From assembly GCA_026418175.1 (NCBI GenBank), contig JAOABX010000014.1, positions 1 to 64,000 on the forward strand: a stretch of 64,000 nucleotides of DNA, in the 5' to 3' direction. The stretch comes from Flavobacteriales bacterium. Lineage in GTDB: Bacteria; Bacteroidota; Bacteroidia; CAIKAF01. Numbering within the stretch: the stretch's first letter is position 1; each line of letters starts with the position of its first letter. A model generated the notes under the pieces. That model had not been told where the DNA came from and searched no databases. It saw only the letters and a program-made list of their open reading frames with translations. The translations under genes were made by a program, and so were the position numbers. Positions 29,545-38,420 of this stretch are shown here, one piece after another.

Positions 29545-30081
29545 TCAAACAGTAAAAATCATTGATAGTAATATAATAAGACGTAGCGTCCATCCCAAAG
29601 TTCTAATCCATTGCATGTATATTAATCGCTGGTGTTTTTTTCCATCTACATCTGTATGAAGGATTGATAATAACGGGCGAATCATTTGAAAATTTATCAG
29701 GTGAAGAATAAAAAGTAAAATCAATGAAAAACCAATCAAAAAAAATTGATTTTGAACATCCGGATTAAAATCACTTACCATGGTAAAACTTAGCAAAAGA
29801 GCTACAGAAGTAAAAATTTCAAGCGAAAATAACGGGAAAAACAAAAGTGTATTTTTCATTTTTAGTTCACGATAATATAGCTCGTACCGATCTGCACCAA
29901 TAAAACGAAGCATAGGAAGATGTACAACCTGTAAATACCACATAATGGCTGTAACCATAATACAAACCAAAACATGTATGATAAAAATGAGTGAAAACAC
30001 AATAAAAATTTTAAGTAAAACGAATGTAACTAAAAAATGTTGAGGTTTGGTAAGCAAATAAAAAAACCTTATACTTGCCAA
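29545..30081 (-). CDS. Integral membrane protein of unknown function
   Basis: Four or so hydrophobic segments; start uncertain. Confidence 0.55.
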   Translation of the reverse strand: MASIRFFYLLTKPQHFLVTFVLLKIFIVFSLIFIIHVLVCIMVTAIMWYLQVVHLPMLRFIGADRYELYYRELKMKNTLLFFPLFSLEIFTSVALLLSFTMVSDFNPDVQNQFFLIGFSLILLFILHLINFQMIRPLLSILHTDVDGKKHQRLIYMQWIRTLGWTLRLIILLSMIFTV

Positions 30082-30101
30082 ACTACTAAACCTAATATAT
30101 C

Positions 30102-30323
30102 ATGGGCAAAGGAGATAAAAAAACCAAGAGGGGGAAAATTAACCTCGGCACCTATGGAGTGACCCGTCCCCGTAAGAAAAAAAAGAATGTAGCCACTCCG
30201 ATTGAAAAAAAGGAAAAGCCAGCAAAGAAAAAAGAAGCGGCAATTAATGAAGAAAAGCCCAAAGCAGAAAAGCCAAAGGCACCCAAAAAGTCAGCTGCTA
30301 AGAAAAAAGAGGCTGAAGAATAA
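30102..30323 (+). CDS. Ribosomal small-subunit protein bTHX with Lys/Ala/Pro-rich C-terminal extension
   Basis: MGKGDKKTKRGKINLGTYGVTRPRK core; low-complexity tail. Confidence 0.88.
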   Translation: MGKGDKKTKRGKINLGTYGVTRPRKKKKNVATPIEKKEKPAKKKEAAINEEKPKAEKPKAPKKSAAKKKEAEE

Positions 30324-30325
30324 CT

Positions 30326-30352
30326 AAAAAACCAGGCTTTGCCTGGTTTTTT
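30326..30352. terminator. Bidirectional intrinsic terminator between bTHX and pdxH
   Basis: ACCAGGC-TTT-GCCTGGT stem flanked by A-run and T-run. Confidence 0.88.
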
Positions 30353-30377
30353 TATTTTTACCCTGATTGACGAATCT

Positions 30378-31025
30378 TTATGGAGCCAGCCGATCCATTT
30401 TCCAACTTTTATCATTTTGTAGCTGGTAGCGAATCCGATCATGCAAACGGTTGGGCCTTCCTTGCCAAAACTCTATCATGGTAGGAACTACCCGATAACC
30501 TCCCCAAAATGGCGGTTTTTCAATTACAGGTAAATCTTTAAATTTTTCTTCCAACTCCTTAACCTTTTGTTCCAATTCTTCCCGTGATTGAATAACCTGG
30601 CTTTGTGGAGAAGCCCAGGCAGATATTTGGTTGAGCCGGGGCCGTGACTGAAAATATTCATTTGATTCAGCCTGACTAATTTTGCCTGCCACTCCTTCAA
30701 TTCGTACCTGACGTTCTAAATCAACCCAGAAAAAATTAATGCAAACGTGTGGATTCTCTTCAATATCTTTGGCTTTATCTGAATAATAATTTGTATAAAA
30801 TACAAATCCGCGATGATCAAAATTTCGAAGTAGTACAATCCGGCTTTGCGGTTTCATATTTTTTCCTACCGTGCAAAGTGTCATTGCATTGGGTTCTGTA
30901 ATATTAGCATTGGCTGCATCAATAATCCATTTTTCGAATTGTTTGATAGGGTCTTTTTCCATCTCATGTTCATGCAAACCCATTAGTGAATAATCTTTTC
31001 GTAATTTGGATAGAAATTCTTTCAT
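30378..31025 (-). CDS. pdxH: Pyridoxamine 5'-phosphate oxidase
   Basis: PQSRIVLLRNFDHRGFVFYTNY, WASPQSQVI, FWQGRPNRLHDRI. Confidence 0.96.
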   Translation of the reverse strand: MKEFLSKLRKDYSLMGLHEHEMEKDPIKQFEKWIIDAANANITEPNAMTLCTVGKNMKPQSRIVLLRNFDHRGFVFYTNYYSDKAKDIEENPHVCINFFWVDLERQVRIEGVAGKISQAESNEYFQSRPRLNQISAWASPQSQVIQSREELEQKVKELEEKFKDLPVIEKPPFWGGYRVVPTMIEFWQGRPNRLHDRIRYQLQNDKSWKMDRLAP

Positions 31026-31073
31026 TGCAGAAATTTTACGCGTTGAAGTTAGTAAAGTTTTAGTTCACAATCC

Positions 31074-32990
31074 ATGATTTCAGATAAACAAACACGCTAC
31101 ATCTGGTTAATCATCTTGTTGCTTATAGCTATGTTAATGCGGGCCTGGAATTACCACAGCCTTAGCCTTTCAAATGATGAATTAAGTGCATGGAACAGAC
31201 TAAATGCTACCTCCATTGCAGAACTTTGGGAAAACGGCGTAAAGCCAGATGGGCATCCGGCACTGGTGCAAACAACGCTGTACTTATGGTTTAAAATTTT
31301 TCCCAGTGAGCCATGGAGCTTTCGACTTCTGTTTATTATTGCAGGCACCCTTAGTGTTGGGATTTTTTTTCGCATTGCCTACCGCCTAGCAGGTGAAGGC
31401 ACTGCCTGGCTGGGAGCATCTTGTATGTCAGCATTGCAATATTTTATTATTTACAGCCAATTAGCTCGTCCCTATGCTTTTGGATTATTATTTACACTCA
31501 TGGCATACGATGGGTGGAGTTTATATTTCTATAAAAAAAGTAAACTTATATACCTTATTTATTTTGCACTGAGCGGCATTTTGGCATTATACAGCCATTA
31601 TTTTAGCTTTCTGATGGTAATAATTTTTTCCTTAAGTGGAATTATTCAGATGAACCGTAAGCAATTCATATCATACTTATTTATCGGAATTTTAATGGCA
31701 GCCTCATTTATTCCACATATACATATCACCTTACGACAATTAAACGAAGGCGGTGTAGGCGGTAAAGATGGTTGGCTGGCTCCTCCTACATACCAATTTT
31801 TAGTACACTATATTTTCTATGCCTTTAATAAATCATGGCTGGTAATTTCTGCTGTATTGCTTGTTTCTCTTGTTAGTTGGTTAGACTATTTAAAAAAAAA
31901 TAAGCTACAATTTTCTGATAAAAAATTATTGATATCCTGGTTGATTTATTGGATACTTCCCATCGCTATTGGCTTTTATTATTCTCGATTACGAAACCCG
32001 GTACTTCAAAATTCTGTTGTAATTTTTTCATTTCCGTTCTTCCTCCTAATTATTTTTTATGCAGCCAAAAATATACCTAATTATCGTTCACGCCTTTTGG
32101 GCTTTTTGTTATTGATTGTAATTGCAGGAAGCACTGTTTTTGAGAAACAGTATTACCAACGTACTCACTGGGCAGAGTTTAAAGATTTAGCAGTGCACAT
32201 TTTTGAATGGAAAAAAAAATACGGTGATAATGTATATATTGTGGCAGCAGCCAATGCACCGGGCTATTTAGGATATTATCTCAATAAATTTAATCCACCC
32301 ATTCAAGCAGACCAATACATTCAGAATCAAAATGCAGATTGGGTAGCATTGCGAAAAAAATGGACAACACTTCCACAATCTTACTTCGCACTATGTTGGA
32401 GTAATCAGTTTACCCCCCCCGAGTGGACTGCATTTATTCGTGAAACGTACCCCATAGTTCTACATAAAGAATATTATTTAAACTCCGAAATCTGGTTATT
32501 TGGAAAGACCGGTACACCTATTACTGAACCAGCCCCTTTAGCCGCCTTTTATTTCAATGCACAAACCAAGCAATTTGAAGAAAATAAGAATACACAAGCA
32601 GATACATTTTTTTATTCATATACATTTACAGAAGAATTCAGCCCTAATTTTGAAATTCCAGCACATGAAATTATACAAAATTCCACAGATATATTATGGT
32701 TAAAAGCTACTCTTGAAATAGCTGATACTACTTGCAATCCACACTTAGTATTTTCTCTTTTAGATGCAGATGGTAAAACGATATTTTGGCGATCGCGTGA
32801 AAAAAAGTATCAATTTGATGGTACATCAGGCACTCTGTGGTTAGCCGAACGTATGACCATGAGAGAATTTAACCGTAAACATCATATAATAAAGTGTTAT
32901 CTCTGGAATCCGGATAAGTGTAATATCATCCTGAAAAATTTAATTATTGAAATATGTCCTGGTAATCCAATCATTTATGGTTATCCTTAG
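31074..32990 (+). CDS. Glycosyltransferase family 39-like membrane protein
   Basis: N-terminal SNDELSAWN acidic loop, HPALVQTTLYLW, ~10 TMs, C-terminal soluble domain. Confidence 0.8.
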   Translation: MISDKQTRYIWLIILLLIAMLMRAWNYHSLSLSNDELSAWNRLNATSIAELWENGVKPDGHPALVQTTLYLWFKIFPSEPWSFRLLFIIAGTLSVGIFFRIAYRLAGEGTAWLGASCMSALQYFIIYSQLARPYAFGLLFTLMAYDGWSLYFYKKSKLIYLIYFALSGILALYSHYFSFLMVIIFSLSGIIQMNRKQFISYLFIGILMAASFIPHIHITLRQLNEGGVGGKDGWLAPPTYQFLVHYIFYAFNKSWLVISAVLLVSLVSWLDYLKKNKLQFSDKKLLISWLIYWILPIAIGFYYSRLRNPVLQNSVVIFSFPFFLLIIFYAAKNIPNYRSRLLGFLLLIVIAGSTVFEKQYYQRTHWAEFKDLAVHIFEWKKKYGDNVYIVAAANAPGYLGYYLNKFNPPIQADQYIQNQNADWVALRKKWTTLPQSYFALCWSNQFTPPEWTAFIRETYPIVLHKEYYLNSEIWLFGKTGTPITEPAPLAAFYFNAQTKQFEENKNTQADTFFYSYTFTEEFSPNFEIPAHEIIQNSTDILWLKATLEIADTTCNPHLVFSLLDADGKTIFWRSREKKYQFDGTSGTLWLAERMTMREFNRKHHIIKCYLWNPDKCNIILKNLIIEICPGNPIIYGYP

Positions 32991-33030
32991 GCTAAAAGCA
33001 CAATAATTTGTAATTTTGTTAGTTGTAGCC

Positions 33031-35325
33031 ATGATGAAAAAAATAATTGTTTTTACTCTATCGGCTTTTACTGCCTACTTGTTTGTTTTTGCTCAAAATT
33101 ATATTCCTGTTGGAGGATGGCGTACCCACCTTCCTTTTACACGAGGCCTTTCAATCACCGATGATGGAACCAGGGTTTATTGTGGTACCATGCATAGCTT
33201 ATATTCATACAATATTCAAACCGGTGATTTTGAAAAATATACCAAAACAGAAGGATTCTCAGGTGTAGGTATTAGCCGGGTACAATTTCATGCACCAACA
33301 CAAACATTAGTAATCGGTTATGATGATTCGAATATTGATTTATTAAAAGATGATGTAATATACAATTTATCCCAAATAAAAAACGCTTCCATTCAAGGCA
33401 GTAAACTCATCAATAATATTAAATCTAAAGGAGATTCTGTAATCATTGCCTGCGATTTTGGAGTAGTTATTTTGGATGTAAAAAACAAGATTATAAAAAC
33501 CGATGTAAAATTCAGTGATGATATGGCTTTTGCTAACATGCGTTGTTATGATGGTGAATTTTATAATGGATTTTATTATTTCGCTACTTCCAACGGAATT
33601 TATCGGGTAAGCTCTAATGTAAATATGAAGAACCTGAATAATTGGGTAAAGCTATCCATGTTTGCAGATGGGCATTACAACAACATTGAACGATATAACA
33701 ACAAACTGTATCTTAACTACTCGGGAAAATTAACTTCGGGATTATTAAATGCAGATACACTCATTGCATTTGATGGTACAAACCGATATGTAGTTACGAC
33801 CGGAAATTTTAAAATGATAAATGATTTGCATGCAGAAAACGGTGTATTATGCATCGTTTATCCGGATGAAATGAGAACCATCAATCAAGCAGAAAATACT
33901 GTTTTTTCTCAATCAGGTTGTTTTACAGATGCTCGTCAGGCAACAATTGATAACCAAGGATCCGTATGGTTGGCTGAAAATAAATTTGGAGCATTTAAAA
34001 CCACCGCTTCTTCTTGCAACATTTATGTATTGGATGGTCCGTTTACAGCCAATGTATATGATATCGAAATTCAGGATGGCATTATCTGGGCTGCTGCCGG
34101 TGGTTTCACCAGCAGTTATCAAAATACCTTTAATATAGAAGGTTTATATTACAATCGTGATAATGACTGGAAAAGAGCTCCAGTAGCCGATTTTGGTTAT
34201 TCAACCCCAACACAAGATGTTGTAGATGTAATTATTGATCCTCAAAATCCTTTACATGTATATGCTGCCTGCTGGGGCACTGGATTATTAGAGTACAATA
34301 ATTACCAGGTTGTATCACAATTAGTAAATTCACCGCTGGATATATCGCAGGCACCGGGATTTGAATATAAAATTGGGGGATTAGCATTTGATAAAAACAA
34401 TAATTTATGGATGAGCAATTCACATACAACAACCCCCTTAAAAGTGAAGCGAAATAATAATACTTGGTCTGCTTATGGTTTTGGTTTAAACGTTCCCACT
34501 GCCAGTGCTTCAGTAAAAGTAAGCGTAGATGCATTAAATAACGTTTGGATGTCGGTAATAGGAAAAGGTATATTGGTATTTAATCCACAAACCAATGCTA
34601 GCCGTTTGCTAACCAATGTTTTTAATCAAGGCGATTTACCAAGCACCATCGTTCGCGTAATGACTCCCGATCGGAATGGCGAAATGTGGGTAGGTACTGA
34701 CGATGGTTTGCGAATATTCTCTCCTTCGCAGGTTTTTAGCAATTCCAATATTAACGGACAAAAAATTGTGATTAAAGCCGAAGACGGCAATAACGAACTC
34801 TTATTGGGTGAAACTATCATCACTGACATTGAAGTTGACGGCGCCAATCGCAAATGGATTGCTACCGATGGTAATGGAGTACGTCTGGTTTCTGAAAATG
34901 GCAGAGAAATAATTTATTCTTTCACGGCAGAAAACAGCCCTCTATTATCAAATAAGGTGAACTGCATTGCCATCGACCATGCTACCGGTGAGGTATATTT
35001 TGGTACTAGTTTAGGCATTGTTTCTTTTCGGGCAGAAGCCACCGAAGCCGGTAATTCATTTGGACAAGTATATGCATTCCCTAATCCGGTAAAACCTGAT
35101 TACAATGGGGTAATAACCATTACCGGAATGGCTGAAAAAAGCACTGTAAAAATCACCGATGTAAGCGGCAATCTTGTGTATGAAACAGAATCGCTGGGAG
35201 GTCAAGCCGTTTGGGATGGAAAACGATTTGACGGCAAACGTGTTCAATCCGGCGTTTATCTTGTATTTTGCGCCAACCGTGATGCTTCAGAAACCATTGT
35301 TACCAAAATTCTTTTCATCAATTGA
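33031..35325 (+). CDS. porZ: PorZ-like type IX secretion system protein (beta-propeller plus C-terminal Ig-like sorting domain)
   Basis: GGWRTHLPFTRGLSITDDGTRVYCGTMHSLYSYN, propeller repeats, C-terminal YAFPNPVKPDYNGVITITG...; directly upstream of recO. Confidence 0.85.
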   Translation: MMKKIIVFTLSAFTAYLFVFAQNYIPVGGWRTHLPFTRGLSITDDGTRVYCGTMHSLYSYNIQTGDFEKYTKTEGFSGVGISRVQFHAPTQTLVIGYDDSNIDLLKDDVIYNLSQIKNASIQGSKLINNIKSKGDSVIIACDFGVVILDVKNKIIKTDVKFSDDMAFANMRCYDGEFYNGFYYFATSNGIYRVSSNVNMKNLNNWVKLSMFADGHYNNIERYNNKLYLNYSGKLTSGLLNADTLIAFDGTNRYVVTTGNFKMINDLHAENGVLCIVYPDEMRTINQAENTVFSQSGCFTDARQATIDNQGSVWLAENKFGAFKTTASSCNIYVLDGPFTANVYDIEIQDGIIWAAAGGFTSSYQNTFNIEGLYYNRDNDWKRAPVADFGYSTPTQDVVDVIIDPQNPLHVYAACWGTGLLEYNNYQVVSQLVNSPLDISQAPGFEYKIGGLAFDKNNNLWMSNSHTTTPLKVKRNNNTWSAYGFGLNVPTASASVKVSVDALNNVWMSVIGKGILVFNPQTNASRLLTNVFNQGDLPSTIVRVMTPDRNGEMWVGTDDGLRIFSPSQVFSNSNINGQKIVIKAEDGNNELLLGETIITDIEVDGANRKWIATDGNGVRLVSENGREIIYSFTAENSPLLSNKVNCIAIDHATGEVYFGTSLGIVSFRAEATEAGNSFGQVYAFPNPVKPDYNGVITITGMAEKSTVKITDVSGNLVYETESLGGQAVWDGKRFDGKRVQSGVYLVFCANRDASETIVTKILFIN

Positions 35326-35328
35326 TGT

Positions 35329-36063
35329 ATGTTGGTCAAAACACAGGGCATTATTTTACACACCCTCCGATACAATGACCAAAACCTGATTGTAAAAATT
35401 TTAACAAGACATTTCGGATTACAAAGCTATTTGGTTCGAAGCAGCAGAAAATCAAAAAACACAGCACTTTTTCAACCGTTAAATATTCTTTTATTGGAAA
35501 CCCGCTGGCAAGAAAACAAAAACCTACAACGTGTTAAAGAATGTACGGTAGCTTATCAATACATTCGATTGCCGTTTCATCCCGAGCGAAGAGCCATAGC
35601 AATGATGATGAATGAATTTATGATGAAATGCCTGCCAGATGGTAACGCCAATGAGGAACTGTTTGAATTTATGATGCAAGCACTTATTTCGTTAGATAAT
35701 TTAGATAAAACAGACGCTAATTTTCATCTTAAATTTACCATTGATTTGGCGCAGCAACTTGGATTTGGAATGCAAAACAACTACTCATCCACAAATACTA
35801 TTTTTTCTATTCCCGAAGGAGCGTTTATTCCAAAAAATCAAGCTACAGATTTAAATTTTTGTTTTTCAGAACAAGCCAGTTGCTCACTGCATTTGATACT
35901 TAACAATAACCAGCCCTTATTAAATCACATGGATAGAAATGAACTTCTAAAAAATATTATTCGTTTTTACCAAGTACATGTTCCGGGATTTACAACCCTG
36001 AAATCACACGATGTATTGATGGAAGTTTTTAATAGTTCTATGATAACTAATCCATCTATTTGA
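35329..36063 (+). CDS. recO: DNA repair protein RecO
   Basis: TQGIILHTLRYNDQNLIVKILTRHFGLQSYLVRSSRK N-terminal OB-fold motif. Confidence 0.92.
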   Translation: MLVKTQGIILHTLRYNDQNLIVKILTRHFGLQSYLVRSSRKSKNTALFQPLNILLLETRWQENKNLQRVKECTVAYQYIRLPFHPERRAIAMMMNEFMMKCLPDGNANEELFEFMMQALISLDNLDKTDANFHLKFTIDLAQQLGFGMQNNYSSTNTIFSIPEGAFIPKNQATDLNFCFSEQASCSLHLILNNNQPLLNHMDRNELLKNIIRFYQVHVPGFTTLKSHDVLMEVFNSSMITNPSI

Positions 36064-36110
36064 CCAGTATATATTGCTTAAATGAACCAAAACAATTTGT
36101 TGCATGTTTA

Positions 36111-37256
36111 ATGAAAAAAAACATGAATCAAAAGTTATCCAGGAAAAATTTTTTACATCGGGTTTTCCTTGGTTTGGGTGCAGCTTTTACACTTCCAGGA
36201 AGAACAACACCCATATCAAACATTGAAATTGAAGAAACTATGAACCCCATCATACGTATTAAACCCCTCGGATTTCAGTGGGAAACTGCAGATCCATTTC
36301 TATTTTGTGTACATCATGAAGACCATTTTCCCAAAGGAAATGATTATTTGGGACCAGACCCATCCCACTTCAAGGGACGAAACATGGGTGATGATTTTAT
36401 TATAAAAGATGGTTTTAGAATGTATCATGGCCGTACCGTACCGGGTTTTCCCGGGCATCCACATCGGGGATTTGAAACTATCACCTTAGTGAGAAAGGGC
36501 TTTGTAGATCATGCTGATTCGCTAGGAGCAGCCGGCCGATATGGAAATGGAGATGTACAATGGATGACGGCTGGCAAGGGAGTGCAACATTCAGAAATGT
36601 TTCCATTGCTTAATAAAGATAAAGATAACCCCTTGGAGTTATTTCAAATTTGGCTGAATCTTCCTCAAAAAAATAAAATGGTTGAACCTCATTTCAAAAT
36701 GTTATGGAGAGAAGATATTCCTATCTTGAAATATAGGGATGCTAATAATAAAAACACCTTGGTTGAAATAATAGCCGGTAAAATAGGAATCTTACAAGCT
36801 CCATCTCCCCCACCCAATTCCTGGGCTTCAGACCCATCCAATGAAGTTGCCATTTGGAATATAAAAATGGAACCTGGTGCTAGGTGGGACTTACCGCAAG
36901 CAAGTAAAGGCATTAATCGTACGTTATTTTTTTATGAAGGAACGGGATTAAAGATAAATGAAACAGAAATTCCTGGCTATCATGCCGTAGAACTACTTGC
37001 GGATAAACCAACGCAATTATTTGCATCAACTTCCACCAGTTTACTCGTATTGCAGGGCAAACCTATTGGCGAACCGGTAATTCAATATGGGCCCTTTGTA
37101 ATGAATACCAAGCAAGAAATCAATCAGGCTTTTCAGGACTATCATGCTACACAATTTGGCGGATGGCCTTGGCCCCGATACGATCAGGTACATGGAAGAG
37201 AAATGCAACGATTTGCTCGCCATGCTGATGGAAGATTGGAAGAAAAGTCGCATTAG
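36111..37256 (+). CDS. Pirin family protein with putative N-terminal export signal
   Basis: GFPGHPHRGFETITL and GVQHSEMFP cupin motifs; N-terminus LSRKNFLHRVFLGLGAAFTLPGR. Confidence 0.88.
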   Translation: MKKNMNQKLSRKNFLHRVFLGLGAAFTLPGRTTPISNIEIEETMNPIIRIKPLGFQWETADPFLFCVHHEDHFPKGNDYLGPDPSHFKGRNMGDDFIIKDGFRMYHGRTVPGFPGHPHRGFETITLVRKGFVDHADSLGAAGRYGNGDVQWMTAGKGVQHSEMFPLLNKDKDNPLELFQIWLNLPQKNKMVEPHFKMLWREDIPILKYRDANNKNTLVEIIAGKIGILQAPSPPPNSWASDPSNEVAIWNIKMEPGARWDLPQASKGINRTLFFYEGTGLKINETEIPGYHAVELLADKPTQLFASTSTSLLVLQGKPIGEPVIQYGPFVMNTKQEINQAFQDYHATQFGGWPWPRYDQVHGREMQRFARHADGRLEEKSH

Positions 37257-37339
37257 GAATTAATTTTAAATTTGAGAAAGTTCTGACTTAAAAATTCATT
37301 ATAAATTTGAATTAGGCTTGGTTTTGCCTATTTATAAAA

Positions 37340-37364
37340 AAAGCCCGTTCTGTAAACAGGCTTT
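37340..37364 (-). terminator. Intrinsic terminator downstream of tRNA-Ala
   Basis: AAAGCCTGTT-TACAG-AACGGGCTTT (one G-T pair) followed by a T-run on the minus strand. Confidence 0.8.
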
Positions 37365-37379
37365 GAATGGATACATATG

Positions 37380-37453
37380 TGGAGAATACCGGATTCGAAC
37401 CGGTGGCCTCTACAATGCCATTGTAGCGCTCTAGCCAACTGAGCTAATTCCCC
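37380..37453 (-). tRNA. tRNA-Ala(GGC)
   Basis: Reverse complement GGGGAATTAGCTCAGTTGGCTAGAGCGCTACAATGGCATTGTAGAGGCCACCGGTTCGAATCCGGTATTCTCCA; anticodon loop ATGGCAT. Confidence 0.95.
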
Positions 37454-37535
37454 TTGTGTTTTTATAAAAGAACAAACAGCTTTTACAGCGCTGCAAAATT
37501 AAATATTTTTTTGAACTTTATGCCAAAATCTACGC

Positions 37536-38420
37536 ATGGTTTCTGATTACTTAGAATTACAAAATGCTATTCAAGAAGAACTGAAGAAGAAAAAAGATCC
37601 ATCCATTCAGGTAATTGAACTATCTCGACTGGGTGGCGGTTCAATCAATACAGCAATGAGCATCAAAACCAATCAGGGAAACTTCTTTGTTAAATTCAAT
37701 GATGCCGCAGCCTATCCTGATCTTTTTACGCAAGAAGCTAAAAACCTGGAATTATTGAGAAACACTCGTACTCTTCATATTCCTCAAGTATATTCTGTGT
37801 TCGAATATGAAGGTACTTCTATGCTGCTCATGGAGTTTATTGAAGCAGGAACTCCCCATTACGATTTCTGGAGAGATTTTGGTATTGGTCTGGCCCGAAT
37901 ACATAAACATACGCAACCTACTTTTGGGCTGAATTACGATAATTACATCGGATCACTTAAACAAATTAATACTCCTAAAACTAACTGGGTAGAATTTTTT
38001 ATCGAATGCCGGCTCAACCCTATGCTAAAACTAGCAGTTGATAATGGCAAAGCTGATGAACAACTCGTAAAAAAATTTGAAGCTCTTTACCTACGATTAG
38101 ATGAAATTTTCCCGCAGGAAGCTCCAGCGCTACTGCATGGTGATTTGTGGAGTGGCAACTGCATGGCAGATATGGACGGAGATCCGGTGATTTATGACCC
38201 GGCTGTTTATTATGGACATCGGGAAATGGATTTAGCCATGTCATCATTATTTGGTGGGTTTGAAGAGGCTTTTTATGAAGCATACAACGAAGAATTTCCA
38301 TTGGAAAAAAACTGGCAACAACGTCTATCAATTTGTAACCTCTATCCGTTACTTGTACATGTTAATCTGTTTGTAGGCTCATACATACAATCAGTAAAAA
38401 ATATTGTAAGCAGGTTCTAA
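37536..38420 (+). CDS. Fructosamine kinase family protein
   Basis: LLHGDLWSGNCMADMDGDPVIYDPAVYYGHREMDLAMS. Confidence 0.93.
   Translation: MVSDYLELQNAIQEELKKKKDPSIQVIELSRLGGGSINTAMSIKTNQGNFFVKFNDAAAYPDLFTQEAKNLELLRNTRTLHIPQVYSVFEYEGTSMLLMEFIEAGTPHYDFWRDFGIGLARIHKHTQPTFGLNYDNYIGSLKQINTPKTNWVEFFIECRLNPMLKLAVDNGKADEQLVKKFEALYLRLDEIFPQEAPALLHGDLWSGNCMADMDGDPVIYDPAVYYGHREMDLAMSSLFGGFEEAFYEAYNEEFPLEKNWQQRLSICNLYPLLVHVNLFVGSYIQSVKNIVSRF

Noticed and set aside
30152-30442. 96-aa minus-strand ORF opposite bTHX
   Set aside because: Antisense artefact of Lys-rich coding sequence; overlaps terminator and pdxH end.
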